Below, piece after piece: positions 38,757 to 49,894 of a DNA stretch of 64,000 nt (positions are counted from its first letter, which is position 1; each line of letters begins with the position of its first letter). The position numbers and the translations under genes were made by a program. The notes below the pieces were generated by a model. It was not told where the DNA came from. It ran no database searches and saw nothing but the letters and a program-made list of their open reading frames with translations. Origin of the DNA: Aliagarivorans taiwanensis DSM 22990 (lineage in GTDB: Bacteria; Pseudomonadota; Gammaproteobacteria; Enterobacterales; Celerinatantimonadaceae); NCBI RefSeq assembly GCF_000429505.1, contig NZ_AUBZ01000005.1, positions 99,129 to 163,128 of the forward strand, given 5' to 3'.

Positions 38757-41009
38757 CTATTGGACACTTGTTAGGCGTTTTGCGTTACTTTCCAGTGCCG
38801 CATCGTTGAGGTAGCGTGATGCGAAGTCACGCTCGGAGATCGGTTTGGAGAACAAAAAGCCCTGCGCCCACTCACAGCCGATAACGGCGGCCAAATTTGC
38901 TTGAGCCTGGGTCTCCACCCCTTCGATAAGCACCTTGTAATTCATGCTTTTAGCAATCATCACCATCGCCTTCACGATGTGCTGATCGCTGATGTTCTCA
39001 TCGATTTCCGAGATAAACGCGCGGTCGATCTTCAGCAGGGTCACCGGTAGGTGCTTGAGATACGCCATGGAGGAATAACCGGTGCCAAAATCGTCGATAG
39101 CAATACCAAAGCCCGCATTTCGCATCCGTTGGATACTACTTTTCGCTTCGCTAGGCTGCTCCATCATCGCCGACTCGGTGATCTCGATACACACACGCTG
39201 CGGGTTAATCTGCCACTTCTTGGCATAGCTGATGGCAATGCGCTCAGCGTGACCCAGCGATACGGTTGATGCAGAGAAGTTCACCGACAGCTTAAAATCC
39301 GCCGGCAGGCGCTGACTTAGCCGCGCCAACAACTGCATGGAACGCTCGAACACCCAACGGTCCAATTGCAACACCAAGCCAGTTTCTTCGGCCACCGGCA
39401 CAAACTCCGCCGGTGAGATTGACCCACTGGCAGTGAACCAGCGCACTAGCACCTCGGCACCTATCAAGCGCCTGGAGTCTAAGCAAAACTGAGGCTGCAG
39501 GTAGAGGGTAAGCTCATCGTTCTCGATAGCCTTACGCAGGCGCGACTCTAGGGTCAGACGCATCATACCGGTCTGACTCAAGCTGGAGTGGTAGGCACAG
39601 ACGCTGCTTTCATGCTTGACTGCATGACTGAGTGCGATATAGGCGTGGCCCAGTAACACGTCGGCACTGAGCGCTTCGGTTTGCGGGTTGTAACTGGCAT
39701 AACCGACGTGGCAGCGGGTTAGTAGCTGCAGCTGTTCTAAACGCAGCCATCCACGACAGGTCTGGATAATCAGCTTGGAAAGCGACTGAAGCTTGTCTTC
39801 TTCAAGTACCGCCGGGAGCAACACCACAAAATAATGGTGGTGCCAGAAGGCCAGCGTGGCATCGGGATAGCGTTGTTTAATCCGCATATTGACCCGCTTG
39901 GCATAGGCCTCTTTGGCGGCTTCACCCAGGCGTTGGCCAAAGTTCTCGTAGATCTCTTCCTGTCTGGGGAAATCGAACATCAACACCGAGATCGGTTTGG
40001 CGGCGACCAAATGGTCTTCCAGCATCTGGGTCAGCATATGCCGGTTGGGCAAGCCGGTCGAATCGTCGTGGGTTTTCCAGTGCTCCAGCTGCGCTTCCAA
40101 GCTTTGGCTATGGGCGCGTTGGCGTCGCAGACTGCGGCGATTAAACAGCCAAATCAGTATAAGGGCCAGTATGCTACAGAGCACCATAATAATTCTGGTC
40201 ACTGGCAGGGTCATGCCTGTTTCTTGAGTAGGGTTTTGCGAGAGCCAGTAATCGTAGCGCTGCTCAAAATGACTATCAGGTAGGGTCGCGATGCCGCGAT
40301 TGAGCAGGTTGAGTAAGATCTCATGCTCATCGGCCACAGCAAAACGGTGATACTCCGGCTCGGCAAGCTCCAGGCTCTGTTGAAAACGCCACTGTAGGTT
40401 GCTGCGCAAGCGCTGGTTGACCTCATCGCTGCCGCCAAGCACGGCTTGGGCTTCGCCGGTTACAACCGCGCCGAGTGCTTGCTGCACATTGCTGAAGCTA
40501 TGGACTTTAATATCAGGGAACTGCACAAACAGGCGCTCTTGCGCGGCGCTTCCCTCTACCACTGCCACCACGCGCCCAGACAGGCTTTCAAGCTGGGTAA
40601 TTCGCGGCGCATCGAGCAGGTTAAACAGCGCTATCGGCTGACCAACGGTGGGGCGAGCATAGTGCACAAAGGGAGACAAACGGCGATGCTGCGGGCCACT
40701 GGCAAGCATGTCAACGCGCCCCTGTTGCAGCGCTAAAATGGCGTCGGCCAAACTGTCGTAAGGACGATAGCGAAGGGTTATCTGACTGAGGTTGGCAACG
40801 TGGGAAAGCAGTTCGGGCGCATAGCCCTGAGGATTGAGCTGACCATCGATAAATTCCAGCGGACCTCGCTGTGAAACGATTGCAACGTCCACTACCGGGT
40901 TGCTGTTAAGCCAACGGTATTCCTGTTTATTTACGACAAACGTTGATGCCGATGCGATGTGTATCAGCGATGCTGCAACTAAGGCAACCCACCTAACGAC
41001 GCTTAACAC
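38757..41009 (-). CDS. Membrane c-di-GMP phosphodiesterase with periplasmic solute-binding sensor and degenerate GGDEF
   Basis: A 750-residue signalling protein: signal sequence (1-22), periplasmic solute-binding-protein-3-like sensor (about 35-255), membrane segment (269-290), GGDEF-like domain (about 310-465) and EAL domain (about 487-735). The GGDEF site is replaced by FWHHHYF near 388-394, so cyclase activity is very unlikely. In EAL the expected metal and catalytic residues are in place: E519 (EVLVRW), N577, E609, D639/D640 (IDDFGTGYSS), K660 and E696 (IEGVET), so it should hydrolyse c-di-GMP. Its position 98 bases upstream of fliE suggests a link to motility, consistent with phosphodiesterases promoting swimming. 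The ligand is unknown. Confidence 0.88.
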   Translation of the reverse strand: MLSVVRWVALVAASLIHIASASTFVVNKQEYRWLNSNPVVDVAIVSQRGPLEFIDGQLNPQGYAPELLSHVANLSQITLRYRPYDSLADAILALQQGRVDMLASGPQHRRLSPFVHYARPTVGQPIALFNLLDAPRITQLESLSGRVVAVVEGSAAQERLFVQFPDIKVHSFSNVQQALGAVVTGEAQAVLGGSDEVNQRLRSNLQWRFQQSLELAEPEYHRFAVADEHEILLNLLNRGIATLPDSHFEQRYDYWLSQNPTQETGMTLPVTRIIMVLCSILALILIWLFNRRSLRRQRAHSQSLEAQLEHWKTHDDSTGLPNRHMLTQMLEDHLVAAKPISVLMFDFPRQEEIYENFGQRLGEAAKEAYAKRVNMRIKQRYPDATLAFWHHHYFVVLLPAVLEEDKLQSLSKLIIQTCRGWLRLEQLQLLTRCHVGYASYNPQTEALSADVLLGHAYIALSHAVKHESSVCAYHSSLSQTGMMRLTLESRLRKAIENDELTLYLQPQFCLDSRRLIGAEVLVRWFTASGSISPAEFVPVAEETGLVLQLDRWVFERSMQLLARLSQRLPADFKLSVNFSASTVSLGHAERIAISYAKKWQINPQRVCIEITESAMMEQPSEAKSSIQRMRNAGFGIAIDDFGTGYSSMAYLKHLPVTLLKIDRAFISEIDENISDQHIVKAMVMIAKSMNYKVLIEGVETQAQANLAAVIGCEWAQGFLFSKPISERDFASRYLNDAALESNAKRLTSVQ

Positions 41010-41072
41010 AAGCTACTTCTTTCCCAAAAAATTTACCGACTAAAAATTCATCAATAGTGATTTTTGTTGTAA

Positions 41073-41098
41073 CTACCGACCTGAATTAGCTCACTTTA
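41073..41098 (-). promoter_or_regulatory. Possible sigma-28 promoter of the EAL gene
   Basis: Reading the minus strand, TAAAGTGA is followed after 10 bases by GTCGGTAG, compared with the FliA consensus TAAAGTTT-N11-GCCGATAA. The -35 part is good, the -10 part matches 5 of 8, and spacing is one base short, so this is weak evidence. It lies 64 bases before the EAL gene start. Confidence 0.25.
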
Positions 41099-41146
41099 AC
41101 CGATAAAAAACCAGAAATCAGCGCTTAGTGCGATTAACTGCGCATT

Positions 41147-42403
41147 TTAAGATCTGGCGCGGATATTTTTCATCTTGCCCTGCTGAAAAAGGGCCTGATA
41201 TTCTTCACTCCAGATCAGTGCCTGGCGGTTGAACTCTTCAACTTGTTCGTAACTTAACATCAATTGACGCGATGCTCTCTCAGTCAGATACCACTGCCCT
41301 TCCTCATAGCGACGGATGGTTTCGAGCATGTTTCGCAGTGGGCTCGCTTCGTCTTTCAACAAGGCATCACAGATCTCTTGATCCAATGGCAGACTGCTCA
41401 ACAGATGCTCCAATGGCTTGTCTAAGATCGCATCAAGCAGTGAGAACAGGCCACAGATAAAAGCTTGCTCTTTGAGGGCCGGGAATTGCTTCTCGGCAAC
41501 CAGCTCACAGAAGCGCGCGCGATGCACCGACAGACGCACCAGCTCCATGGGTTTGGTCGCGACGGTCATGGCACTGGCCAACAGATAAACTAACTTGCGC
41601 AGCTTGGCATTACCAATGTAAACCACCGCCTGCTTGATTGAGCGGATCTCATTGGTCGCTGGCAGCGAACCGGAGTTCACGAAACGCAGCAGCTTAAACG
41701 CCATCCCGGTATCGCGTTCAAAATACGACACGATGCGATTGATGTTGATGTCCTCTTTGGTGGCTTCCACCAACAGGTTGGACACCACCACATCGATCAC
41801 TTCAACATCGCGATCGGAGTGGATCTCTGGCTTGCAAAAGAAATAGCCTTGGAAGAAATCAAAGCCCATGGCCATGGCTTGCTCTAGCTGCTCACGGGTT
41901 TCGACCCGCTCGGCCAACATCTTGATATTGCCGCGCGCCTTCACCTTGTCAAACCAACTGCCCATTTGGTCCATCGGGGTCTTCTGAATATCCACTTTGA
42001 TCAGTGAGATAAACTTGAAAAAGCGTTGCCACTCGGGAGCGAAGCTAAAGTCATCAAGCGCGAGCTTATAGCCGCGGTGGAACAGTGACTGGCAGGTCTC
42101 GTAGACTTCATCGGTGGGTTGAGTATCTTCGAGGATTTCGATCACCACCTGGTCCGGTGGTAACAGCTGCGGTAGGCCTGAAAGCAGCGATTTTTCGGTA
42201 AAGTTAATCAGCGCACGCTTACCTTGAGTAACGGCGTTGATACCTTCATTTAATTGAGTCTGAAGGACCATGCGGGAGGTTGCGTGGTGAGGGTCGACAC
42301 CTTTAGGAAAGACATTCTCCGGGCCATTGCGGAACAACAGCTCATACGCAACCACGCTCTGTTTGCGGTTAAACACCGCCTGGCGTGCTGTATATACTTT
42401 CAT
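41147..42403 (-). CDS. EAL-HDOD domain signalling protein (YuxH family)
   Basis: Soluble two-domain protein: an EAL-type domain (about 1-200 from the ATG at 42403) and an HDOD domain (about 205-400; FKLLRFVNSGSLPATNEIRSIKQAVVYIG in part). EAL landmarks are divergent but recognisable: YELLFR for ExLxR, INFTE, VIEILE, LALDDFSF, IKVDI, AERVET and the tail QGYFF. Proteins of this family act mostly as c-di-GMP sensors or adaptors; activity cannot be settled here. The frame opens at 42421, but the family N-terminus MKVYTARQAVFNRK fits the ATG at 42403. It is transcribed alone between the aroA terminator and the upstream-of-fliE EAL gene. Confidence 0.88.
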   Translation of the reverse strand: MKVYTARQAVFNRKQSVVAYELLFRNGPENVFPKGVDPHHATSRMVLQTQLNEGINAVTQGKRALINFTEKSLLSGLPQLLPPDQVVIEILEDTQPTDEVYETCQSLFHRGYKLALDDFSFAPEWQRFFKFISLIKVDIQKTPMDQMGSWFDKVKARGNIKMLAERVETREQLEQAMAMGFDFFQGYFFCKPEIHSDRDVEVIDVVVSNLLVEATKEDININRIVSYFERDTGMAFKLLRFVNSGSLPATNEIRSIKQAVVYIGNAKLRKLVYLLASAMTVATKPMELVRLSVHRARFCELVAEKQFPALKEQAFICGLFSLLDAILDKPLEHLLSSLPLDQEICDALLKDEASPLRNMLETIRRYEEGQWYLTERASRQLMLSYEQVEEFNRQALIWSEEYQALFQQGKMKNIRARS

Positions 42404-42451
42404 TAACCAACTTACCGTCATCTGCCAGTTTCAGGGGGAACCTGGCGCTGT

Positions 42452-42479
42452 AAAAAGGGGCATCTTTGTGCCCCTTTTT
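42452..42479 (-). terminator. Rho-independent terminator after aroA
   Basis: AAAAAGGGGCA and TGCCCCTTTTT pair as an 11-bp stem around a 6-base loop, with T runs on both strands. On the minus strand it lies 36 bases past the aroA stop and ends the serC-hisC-aroA transcript; the A/T-symmetric stem would also work from the other side. Confidence 0.85.
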
Positions 42480-42515
42480 TATCATATTAACAATTAAGCC
42501 CCCAAATAGGGAAGT

Positions 42516-43793
42516 TTAATGGCTAAGTTTTTGTAAGCGCGAGAAATAATCTGGGAAGGTTTTAGAAGTACACGCAGGGTCATTGATCGTGACAGCAGTG
42601 TCACTTAGTGCAACCAGCGAGAAGCACATGGCAATTCGGTGGTCGTTATAAGTATCAATTTCGGCGTGTTTTAGGGATTTTGAAGGCGTAACCTCAATAA
42701 AGTCCTCACCTTCTACCACCGATACACCAAGCTTGCGCAGTTCAGTGGCCATCGCCGCCAAGCGATCGGTCTCTTTGACTCGCCAGTTATAGATATTGCG
42801 GATAGCGGTGGTGCCTTCGGCAAACAGCGCGGTGGTGGCAATGGTCATCGCCGCATCGGGGATATGGTTCATATCCATATCTACGGCTTTAAGCTCGCCT
42901 TGGCGGGCAATGATATAGTCATCGCCCCACTCAATATCAGCCCCCATCTTCTCTAGCACGTCGGCAAATTGCACATCACCTTGCATGGATTTACGACCAA
43001 CGCCGGTCACCTTCACCTCACCTTTGATGGCGGCAGCTGCTAGGAAGTAAGAGGCCGATGAGGCGTCGCCTTCCACCAAGAAGTGCTCAACCGCTTGGTA
43101 GGTTTGCCCACCTTTGATCACGAAGCGCTGGTAGTCATGGTTCTCAACATCAACACCGAAGCTTGCCATGATCTTCAGAGTGATTTCGATGTAGGGCTTA
43201 GACACTAGCTCGCCGCTGATCTCCACCTCTAGATCTCCCTCGGCATAAGGCGCAGCCATCAAAAACGCTGTCAAGAACTGGCTGGATACCGAGCCATCGA
43301 TGGTGACTTTGCCGCCTTTAAGCCCAGTACCGGTTATCTTGACCGGTGGGTAGTCTTCGTTTTTCAGGTACTCGACCTGCGCACCCGCTTGGCGCAGAGA
43401 GTCCACCAGCGCACCAATGGGACGCTCTTCCATACGCGGCTCGCCGGTCAAGGTGAACTCGCCCTGCCCCAAACAAAGCGCAGCGCAAAGTGGACGCATG
43501 GCAGTACCAGCGTTACCGAGAAACAGCTCTTGGGCCTCTTTACTGGAAAACGGTCGGCCCAAACCTTCCACTTTACAGGTGCGCTTATCATCGCTCAGCT
43601 GATAACTGACACCCAATGATTTCAGGGCGTTAAGCATATGGCGGATGTCATCGCTGTCGAGCAGGTTAGACAGCGTGGTGGTACCTTTGGCCAACGCGGC
43701 CAATAGCAGAGCGCGGTTTGACACACTCTTCGATCCAGGAAGGTTTACTTCCCCTTTTACCGCCGCAATCGGCTGTAAAGTTAATTGTTCCAT
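42516..43793 (-). CDS. aroA: 3-phosphoshikimate 1-carboxyvinyltransferase (EPSP synthase)
   Basis: Sixth step of the shikimate pathway: joins phosphoenolpyruvate and shikimate-3-phosphate. Motifs: [18 protein letters not shown] (residues 18-35), [18 protein letters not shown] (class I, glyphosate-sensitive type) and [17 protein letters not shown] near the C-terminus. Its 425 residues match E. coli (427). It follows hisC by eight bases in a serC-hisC-aroA run, a common gammaproteobacterial grouping. Confidence 0.97.
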   Translation of the reverse strand: MEQLTLQPIAAVKGEVNLPGSKSVSNRALLLAALAKGTTTLSNLLDSDDIRHMLNALKSLGVSYQLSDDKRTCKVEGLGRPFSSKEAQELFLGNAGTAMRPLCAALCLGQGEFTLTGEPRMEERPIGALVDSLRQAGAQVEYLKNEDYPPVKITGTGLKGGKVTIDGSVSSQFLTAFLMAAPYAEGDLEVEISGELVSKPYIEITLKIMASFGVDVENHDYQRFVIKGGQTYQAVEHFLVEGDASSASYFLAAAAIKGEVKVTGVGRKSMQGDVQFADVLEKMGADIEWGDDYIIARQGELKAVDMDMNHIPDAAMTIATTALFAEGTTAIRNIYNWRVKETDRLAAMATELRKLGVSVVEGEDFIEVTPSKSLKHAEIDTYNDHRIAMCFSLVALSDTAVTINDPACTSKTFPDYFSRLQKLSH

Positions 43794-43801
43794 GTAGGCA
43801 T

Positions 43802-44911
43802 TTATCCTTGTTCGATCAGCAAGTCTAGGGCTTGCATAAAGCGTAGATTTTCATGTTGGGTGCCAATACTGACACGCAAGTACCCCGGCATGTTGTAGGC
43901 GCCAACCGGACGCACAATCACCCCTTGCTCAAGCAAGAATTGATAACAAGCCTGGGCATCGCCCTGCGGGGCGAGGAAGCTAATGAAGTTACCCTTGGAT
44001 GGGATGTAGGTGATTTCGTGTTGCTCGAAATACTGCTCCAACGTCTCCATCTCGACCTGATTGAGCTTAACGCTCTCGGCAACGAAGGCTTGATCGGCCA
44101 ATGCGGCTTGTGCCGCCGCCAGGCTCAAGCTGTTCACGTTAAACGGCTGGCGCAGACGGTTCATTAGATCGGCAATCTGCTCGCTGGAGATGGCATAGCC
44201 CACGCGCAACCCCGCCAGGCCGTAGGCCTTGGAGAAGGTGCGGGTAATCACCAGGTTCGGATACTCTGCCAACCACTTCACCGAGTCGATGCGTTCGGCA
44301 TCAGACAGGTATTCGTTGTAGGCCTCATCGAGCACCACCAGAACGTTCTCCGGTACTTTCGCTAAAAACGCGGCGATGCTGTCAGCACTTAGAAAGGTAC
44401 CGGTAGGGTTATTCGGATTGGCGATAAACACCATTCGGGTGTTTTCGGTAATCGCTGCGGCCATCGCATCTAAGTCATGGCCCCAGTCTTTTGCGGGCAC
44501 CGCTACCGCTTTAGCGGCAATTGCTTGAGTTACCAAGGGATAGACCACGAAGGCATGGTCAGAGAACACCACCTCGTGCTCCGGGCTCACGAATACCCGG
44601 GCGATAAGCTCAAGCACATCGTTGGAGCCATTGCCGAGGGTCACTTGGCTCGGTTGAACATCCAAGAAGTTTGCCAAGGCCTGTTTTAAGTAGAAACCAT
44701 TGGAGTCTGGGTAGCGAGCAATCTCACTGGTGGCATCAATAACCGCCTGTCTTGCCGCCTTGCTCATACCCAAGGGGTTTTCATTGGAGGCCAGCTTTAC
44801 GATATCGGTAATCCCTAGCTCGCGCTCCAACTCCTCGGTGGGCTTACCGGCTTGATAAGGATGCAGCCCTTGAATACCAACATTTGCCAATGCTTTGAAA
44901 TCGATAGTCAC
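43802..44911 (-). CDS. hisC: Histidinol-phosphate aminotransferase
   Basis: PLP-dependent fold-type I aminotransferase of histidine synthesis (imidazole acetol phosphate to histidinol phosphate). Signatures are [31 protein letters not shown] and the PLP lysine in [19 protein letters not shown]. Its 369 residues are typical of the HisC2 form. It lies between serC and aroA, away from other his genes, so it may also serve aromatic amino acid transamination; that is inference. Confidence 0.93.
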   Translation of the reverse strand: MTIDFKALANVGIQGLHPYQAGKPTEELERELGITDIVKLASNENPLGMSKAARQAVIDATSEIARYPDSNGFYLKQALANFLDVQPSQVTLGNGSNDVLELIARVFVSPEHEVVFSDHAFVVYPLVTQAIAAKAVAVPAKDWGHDLDAMAAAITENTRMVFIANPNNPTGTFLSADSIAAFLAKVPENVLVVLDEAYNEYLSDAERIDSVKWLAEYPNLVITRTFSKAYGLAGLRVGYAISSEQIADLMNRLRQPFNVNSLSLAAAQAALADQAFVAESVKLNQVEMETLEQYFEQHEITYIPSKGNFISFLAPQGDAQACYQFLLEQGVIVRPVGAYNMPGYLRVSIGTQHENLRFMQALDLLIEQG

Positions 44912-44920
44912 GGTTATCTC

Positions 44921-46009
44921 CTAGCCCTTGCGCTTCTCAAAGTCAGCCATAAAGTCGACCAGCGCCTGCACGCCCTCAAGTGGCATGGCGTTGTAGATAG
45001 AGGCGCGCATACCGCCGACAATGCGGTGACCTTTCAGCGTGAGCAGGCCAGCGGCGGCAGACTCTTTCAGGAAGTCAGCGTTCAAGGCCTCATCGGCCAA
45101 CTGGAACGGTACGTTCATCTTCGAGCGATAGGCGGGTGCTACGCCATTGCGGTAAAAACTGCTGTTATCGATGGCGTTGTACAGTAGCTCGGCTTTGGCT
45201 TGGTTCAGTTTAGCCACAGCATCCAAGCCGCCCAATTGCTTAAGCCACTTGAATACCAAGCCCGCCAGATACCAGGCATAAGTTGGCGGGGTATTGTACA
45301 TCGAGCCAGATTTGGCCAAGGTGGCATAGTCCATAATCGAAGGCGTGTGGATGTTAGCCTTACCCAGTAAGTCTTCACGAACAATCACAATCGCCAAGCC
45401 AGATGGGCCGATGTTCTTTTGCGCGCCGGCATACACCACACCAAAGCGGCTGATATCTAGAGGCTGGGACAGAATAGTGGATGAGAAGTCGCCCACCAGT
45501 GGCAGCTCACCAACGCTTGGGATCTCATCGATGGCGATACCTTCGATGGTTTCATTGGGGCAGTAATGCAGGTAGGCAGAGTCCTCATCAAACTGCCAGT
45601 CACTGCTCGGCAACACCGCAATGCGGCCTTGCTCATCGCTGGTGAGGGCATCAAATTCGCTGATTTCGGCGTACTTCTGCCCTTCGTCAACGGCGCTCTT
45701 CGACCACTGGCCGGTGGTGATAAAGCTGATGGATTGCTTGTCGCCCAGCAGGTTAAGTGGCGCCGCTGCAAACTGACCACGGCCACCACCTTGGCAGAAC
45801 AGTACTTTGTAGTTGCTCGGCACATTGAGCAGATCGCGTAGGTCTTGCTCGGCTTGCTCGGCCATTGCGATGTAATCGGCGCTGCGATGGCTGATCTCCA
45901 TCACCGACACGCCCATCTCTTGCCAGTTAGTAAATTCTTGTTGTGCTTGTTGCATCACCGCGGCTGGCAGCATCGCTGGACCGGCGCAGAAATTGAAAAC
46001 CTTGCTCAT
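44921..46009 (-). CDS. serC: Phosphoserine aminotransferase
   Basis: PLP enzyme of serine and pyridoxal phosphate synthesis. It begins with the family N-terminus [19 protein letters not shown], has [23 protein letters not shown], and the PLP lysine in [19 protein letters not shown]. Its 362 residues match E. coli. It starts the serC-hisC-aroA run, downstream of the gyrA terminator. Confidence 0.97.
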   Translation of the reverse strand: MSKVFNFCAGPAMLPAAVMQQAQQEFTNWQEMGVSVMEISHRSADYIAMAEQAEQDLRDLLNVPSNYKVLFCQGGGRGQFAAAPLNLLGDKQSISFITTGQWSKSAVDEGQKYAEISEFDALTSDEQGRIAVLPSSDWQFDEDSAYLHYCPNETIEGIAIDEIPSVGELPLVGDFSSTILSQPLDISRFGVVYAGAQKNIGPSGLAIVIVREDLLGKANIHTPSIMDYATLAKSGSMYNTPPTYAWYLAGLVFKWLKQLGGLDAVAKLNQAKAELLYNAIDNSSFYRNGVAPAYRSKMNVPFQLADEALNADFLKESAAAGLLTLKGHRIVGGMRASIYNAMPLEGVQALVDFMADFEKRKG

Positions 46010-46144
46010 TATGTTGTGACCCCCTGTCTACTTCTTATCAATACGAATAGGCCATTCGTTGCAATCTTACGGTCAGGCGACAGTATGCCCGACTTGTACT
46101 TAAAAACTGTATTTGTATCAGAAGCGGTATTTGTATTAGAAATA

Positions 46145-46170
46145 AAACGAGCGGCCAAGGCCGCCCGTTT
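46145..46170 (-). terminator. Rho-independent terminator after gyrA
   Basis: On the minus strand AAACGGGCGGCC and GGCCGCTCGTTT form a 12-bp stem (one G-T pair) with a 2-base turn, followed by TATTTC. It begins five bases beyond the gyrA stop. The T run is short but the GC-rich stem is strong. Confidence 0.75.
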
Positions 46171-46174
46171 ATGA

Positions 46175-48883
46175 TTATGCTTCTGGTTCGCTCGGCGGCG
46201 CATCGCCACCTTCAGCCGCATCGCCGTCAGCCTCGGGTGCCGCTGGCACTTCGCCTTCGCCCTCACCGTCAACTAATGCGTCGTCGAGTTCTTCCTCTTC
46301 GACTTCATCGATACGCTGCAGACCCACTACGTGCTCATCGTCACTGGTGCGAATCAAGGTCACGCCTTGGGTGTTACGGCCAACCCGAGAGACTTCGCCA
46401 ACACGGGTACGTACCAAGGTGCCCGCATCGGTGATCATCATAATCTCGTCACCTTCGGCCACTTGTACCGCGCCAACGACCGAGCCATTACGCTCGCTCA
46501 CCTTAATTGAAACCACACCTTGAGTGGCACGGCTCTTAGCTGGGTACTCAGTGATCTCGGTACGCTTACCATAGCCGTTTTCGGTCACCGTCAGGATATC
46601 GCCATCGCCATTTGGCACGATCAGCGACACCACTTTCTGGCCATCGGCTAGCTTGATACCGCGAACACCGGCCGCCGTACGGCCCATTGGACGCAGGGCA
46701 AACAGCTCTTCGCCAGTCTCAGGGTCGCGTTTCACTTCACCGGTTTCGCTGTCACGCAGCTTCTCGTTGAAGCGCACCACTTTACCGGCGTCTGAGAACA
46801 GCATGATGTCGCTCTCGCCATCGGTTAGCGCCACACCGATTAACTGATCATCTTCGTTCAAGTTAATCGCGCGGATACCGCTAGATAGCGGACGGCTGTA
46901 AGCACTTAATGGAGTTTTCTTCACCGTACCGTTGGCGGTAGCAAACAGGATGAACTTGTCATCGGCATATTCGCGTACCGGCAGAATCGCGGTGATACGC
47001 TCATCGGCTTCCAGCGGCAGCAGGTTCACAATTGGCTTACCACGGGCCTGACGACTGGCCAGTGGCAACTGGTAGACTTTCTGCCAGTACACCTTACCGG
47101 CGCTAGAGAAGCACAGAATGGTGTCGTGGGTGTTGGCCACCAGCAGACGCTCAATAAAGTCTTCATCCTTCATCTTGGTGGCTGATTTACCCTTACCGCC
47201 ACGGCGCTGGGCTTCGTAATCCGCCAAAGCTTGGTACTTGACGTAGCCTGCGTGTGACAGGGTCACTACCACGTCTTCTTCGTTGATCAAGTCTTCCAGC
47301 GAGATATCGGCGCTGTTGGCAGAGATCTCGGTGCGTCGATCATCGCCGAACTGATCTTTCACTTCTACCAGCTCATCGCGGATCACTTCCATCAAGCGCT
47401 CTGAGCTGTTCAGGATGTGCAGCAACTCAGCGATTAGCTCAAGCAGGCCCTTGTACTCATCAAGGATCTTCTCGTGCTCAAGACCGGTTAGCTTGTGCAG
47501 ACGCAGGTCCAAGATAGCTTGGGCTTGGGTCTCGGTCAGATAGTACAGGCCGTCACGGATACCATACTGCGGCTCCAGCCAATCTGGGCGGGCAGCATCG
47601 TCGCCGGCGCTCTCCAGCATGGCTTTCACACCGCCGAGTTCCCAACCACGGGCCACCAACGCGGCTTTCGCTTCGCTTGGGGTTGGCGAGGTTTTAATAA
47701 GCTCAATGATCTCGTCGATATTTGCCAGTGCAATCGACAGACCTTCCAGGATATGGGCGCGGTCGCGGGCTTTGCGCAACTCGTACACAGTGCGACGAGT
47801 CACTACTTCGCGGCGGTGACGGACAAAGCACTCTAGCATCTCGCGCAGGTTGAACACTTTAGGCTGACCATTATCCAGCGCCACCATGTTCATACCGAAC
47901 GATACTTGCATCTGGGTTTGTGAGTACAGGTTGTTCAGTACCACTTCACCCACGGCATCGCGCTTGAGTTCGATAACGATGCGCATGCCGTCTTTGTCTG
48001 ACTCATCGCGTAGCGCGCTAATGCCTTCAATCTTCTTGTCTTTAACCAGCTCGGCAATCTTCTCGATCAGACGCGCCTTGTTCACCTGATACGGGATTTC
48101 GTGAACCAAGATGGTCTCTTTGCCTTCTTTACTGGTGACTACCTCCGCCTTGGCACGGATAGATACCTTGCCACGGCCAGTGCGGTAAGCCTGAATCACG
48201 CCAGCACGGCCGTTGATGATACCTGCGGTCGGGAAGTCCGGCGCCGGGATGTAATCCATCAACTCATCTATGGTGATCTCAGGGTTTTCGATCATCGCCA
48301 AGCAACCGTTAACCACTTCGTTAAGGTTGTGTGGTGGAATGTTGGTCGCCATACCTACGGCGATACCCGATGAACCGTTAACCAGCAGGTTAGGAATGCG
48401 GGTAGGCAATACCTCAGGAATGCGCTCAGTGCCGTCGTAGTTGGGCACGAAGTCAACGGTTTCTTTGTCTAAGTCAGCCAGCAGCGAGTGTGCCAGCTTG
48501 GCCATACGAATTTCGGTATAACGCATTGCCGCTGCAGAGTCGCCGTCGACCGAACCGAAGTTACCTTGGCCGTCGACCAGCATGTAGCGCAGGGAGAAAG
48601 GCTGGGCCATGCGCACAATGGTGTCATATACCGCGCTGTCACCGTGGGGGTGATATTTACCGATTACGTCACCGACCACACGGGCAGATTTCTTGTAGGG
48701 CTTGTTCCAATCGTTGCCCAGTACGTTCATCGCGTACAGCACCCGACGATGCACCGGCTTCAAACCATCGCGGACATCTGGCAGGGCGCGTCCTACAATC
48801 ACGCTCATCGCATAATCAAGATACGAACTCTTTAGCTCGTCCTCGATATTGATGGGTGTGATCTCTTTTGCAAGATCGCTCAT
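46175..48883 (-). CDS. gyrA: DNA gyrase subunit A
   Basis: Type II topoisomerase subunit that cuts and rejoins DNA for negative supercoiling. The catalytic tyrosine is Y122 in [13 protein letters not shown]; the quinolone region reads [10 protein letters not shown] with the wild-type S83 and D87, so no common target resistance substitution is present. The GyrA box QRRGGKG starts the C-terminal wrapping domain (about 560), and the protein ends in a long acidic tail (Glu/Asp/Gly/Pro). Its 902 residues are a little longer than E. coli (875). It is divergent from ubiG across a 210-base gap. Confidence 0.98.
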   Translation of the reverse strand: MSDLAKEITPINIEDELKSSYLDYAMSVIVGRALPDVRDGLKPVHRRVLYAMNVLGNDWNKPYKKSARVVGDVIGKYHPHGDSAVYDTIVRMAQPFSLRYMLVDGQGNFGSVDGDSAAAMRYTEIRMAKLAHSLLADLDKETVDFVPNYDGTERIPEVLPTRIPNLLVNGSSGIAVGMATNIPPHNLNEVVNGCLAMIENPEITIDELMDYIPAPDFPTAGIINGRAGVIQAYRTGRGKVSIRAKAEVVTSKEGKETILVHEIPYQVNKARLIEKIAELVKDKKIEGISALRDESDKDGMRIVIELKRDAVGEVVLNNLYSQTQMQVSFGMNMVALDNGQPKVFNLREMLECFVRHRREVVTRRTVYELRKARDRAHILEGLSIALANIDEIIELIKTSPTPSEAKAALVARGWELGGVKAMLESAGDDAARPDWLEPQYGIRDGLYYLTETQAQAILDLRLHKLTGLEHEKILDEYKGLLELIAELLHILNSSERLMEVIRDELVEVKDQFGDDRRTEISANSADISLEDLINEEDVVVTLSHAGYVKYQALADYEAQRRGGKGKSATKMKDEDFIERLLVANTHDTILCFSSAGKVYWQKVYQLPLASRQARGKPIVNLLPLEADERITAILPVREYADDKFILFATANGTVKKTPLSAYSRPLSSGIRAINLNEDDQLIGVALTDGESDIMLFSDAGKVVRFNEKLRDSETGEVKRDPETGEELFALRPMGRTAAGVRGIKLADGQKVVSLIVPNGDGDILTVTENGYGKRTEITEYPAKSRATQGVVSIKVSERNGSVVGAVQVAEGDEIMMITDAGTLVRTRVGEVSRVGRNTQGVTLIRTSDDEHVVGLQRIDEVEEEELDDALVDGEGEGEVPAAPEADGDAAEGGDAPPSEPEA

Positions 48884-49093
48884 AGAAGACTAAATCCTTC
48901 CTTTTTATTGCTTTCGTACTATTACTCAGCGTAATCGCAAACTTTACCATAATTAGCGATGCGTAACAGGCACATATTTCGTGATTGAACTGAAAATATT
49001 GAAAAACTAAACACAGACCCGCAAACTGAGAGTTCGGTCCGCACTCTTCTTCGTATTCATGCACGCGGTACCTAAGGAACACGGTTGTAAAAG

Positions 49094-49819
49094 ATGGACA
49101 CTACAGAACATTCGAGTAATGTCGACCACGACGAAATTGCCCACTTTGCCTCACTCGCGGCCCGTTGGTGGGATGAAAACGGTGAATTTCGCACTTTACA
49201 TCAGATAAACCCGCTCCGATTAGACTATATCGAAGCGGCCAGCAACGGGCTGTTTGGCAAGCGCGTTGCCGACATAGGCTGCGGCGGCGGCGTGTTGGCC
49301 GAGAGTATGGCCAGGCGCGGCGCCAAGGTGCTGGGTATCGACATGGGTCAGGAGCAGATCGAGGTGGCGAAACTGCACGCGCTGGAGACTGGCACCAAGC
49401 TTGAGTACCAGCAAAGCACCGCCGAAGCGATTGCCGAGCTGCACGCCGGCGAGTTTGATGTGGTCACCTGTATGGAGATGCTCGAGCATGTCCCCGATCC
49501 ATCCTCAGTGGTGGCGGCCTGTGCCAAGCTGGTTAAACCCGGCGGCGCGGTGTTTTTCTCCACCATTAACCGCAACCTCAAAGCCTACGCGATGATGATT
49601 GTCGGCGCCGAGAACATCGCCAAGATCGTCCCCAAAGGCACTCACAGCTACGATAAGTTCATTCGCCCCTCAGAGCTCTTGGCGTGGTGCGATCAGCAGC
49701 AGCTCAACTGCCAGGACCTGAGTGGCGTGCGCTATCTACCGGTATTAGAGAAAGCAAGCCTAAGCCGGGATGTTAGCGTTAACTACATGACTCATCTCAC
49801 CAAAGTCGAACAGGCTTGA
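49094..49819 (+). CDS. ubiG: Ubiquinone biosynthesis O-methyltransferase
   Basis: SAM-dependent enzyme that carries out both O-methylations in ubiquinone synthesis. SAM motif I is [19 protein letters not shown] (about 56-74), with the post-I acidic residue in VLGIDMG; the family blocks [20 protein letters not shown] and [19 protein letters not shown] are present. Its 241 residues match E. coli UbiG (240). It lies divergently from gyrA, the arrangement seen in many gammaproteobacteria, and is followed by a HAD phosphatase. Confidence 0.96.
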   Translation: MDTTEHSSNVDHDEIAHFASLAARWWDENGEFRTLHQINPLRLDYIEAASNGLFGKRVADIGCGGGVLAESMARRGAKVLGIDMGQEQIEVAKLHALETGTKLEYQQSTAEAIAELHAGEFDVVTCMEMLEHVPDPSSVVAACAKLVKPGGAVFFSTINRNLKAYAMMIVGAENIAKIVPKGTHSYDKFIRPSELLAWCDQQQLNCQDLSGVRYLPVLEKASLSRDVSVNYMTHLTKVEQA

Positions 49820-49821
49820 AC

Positions 49822-49853
49822 GGCGCAGTTCGAAAATGGCGCAGTTCGAAAAT
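49822..49853. repeat. 16-bp tandem duplication
   Basis: Two perfect adjacent copies of ggcgcagttcgaaaat follow the ubiG stop codon and precede the phosphatase gene. It is a simple local duplication in a non-coding 75-base gap, with no sign of function. Confidence 0.9.
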
Positions 49854-49894
49854 AACGCTTGGTAACTCGCAGCAGCGACACAAGGAAGTAAGCA

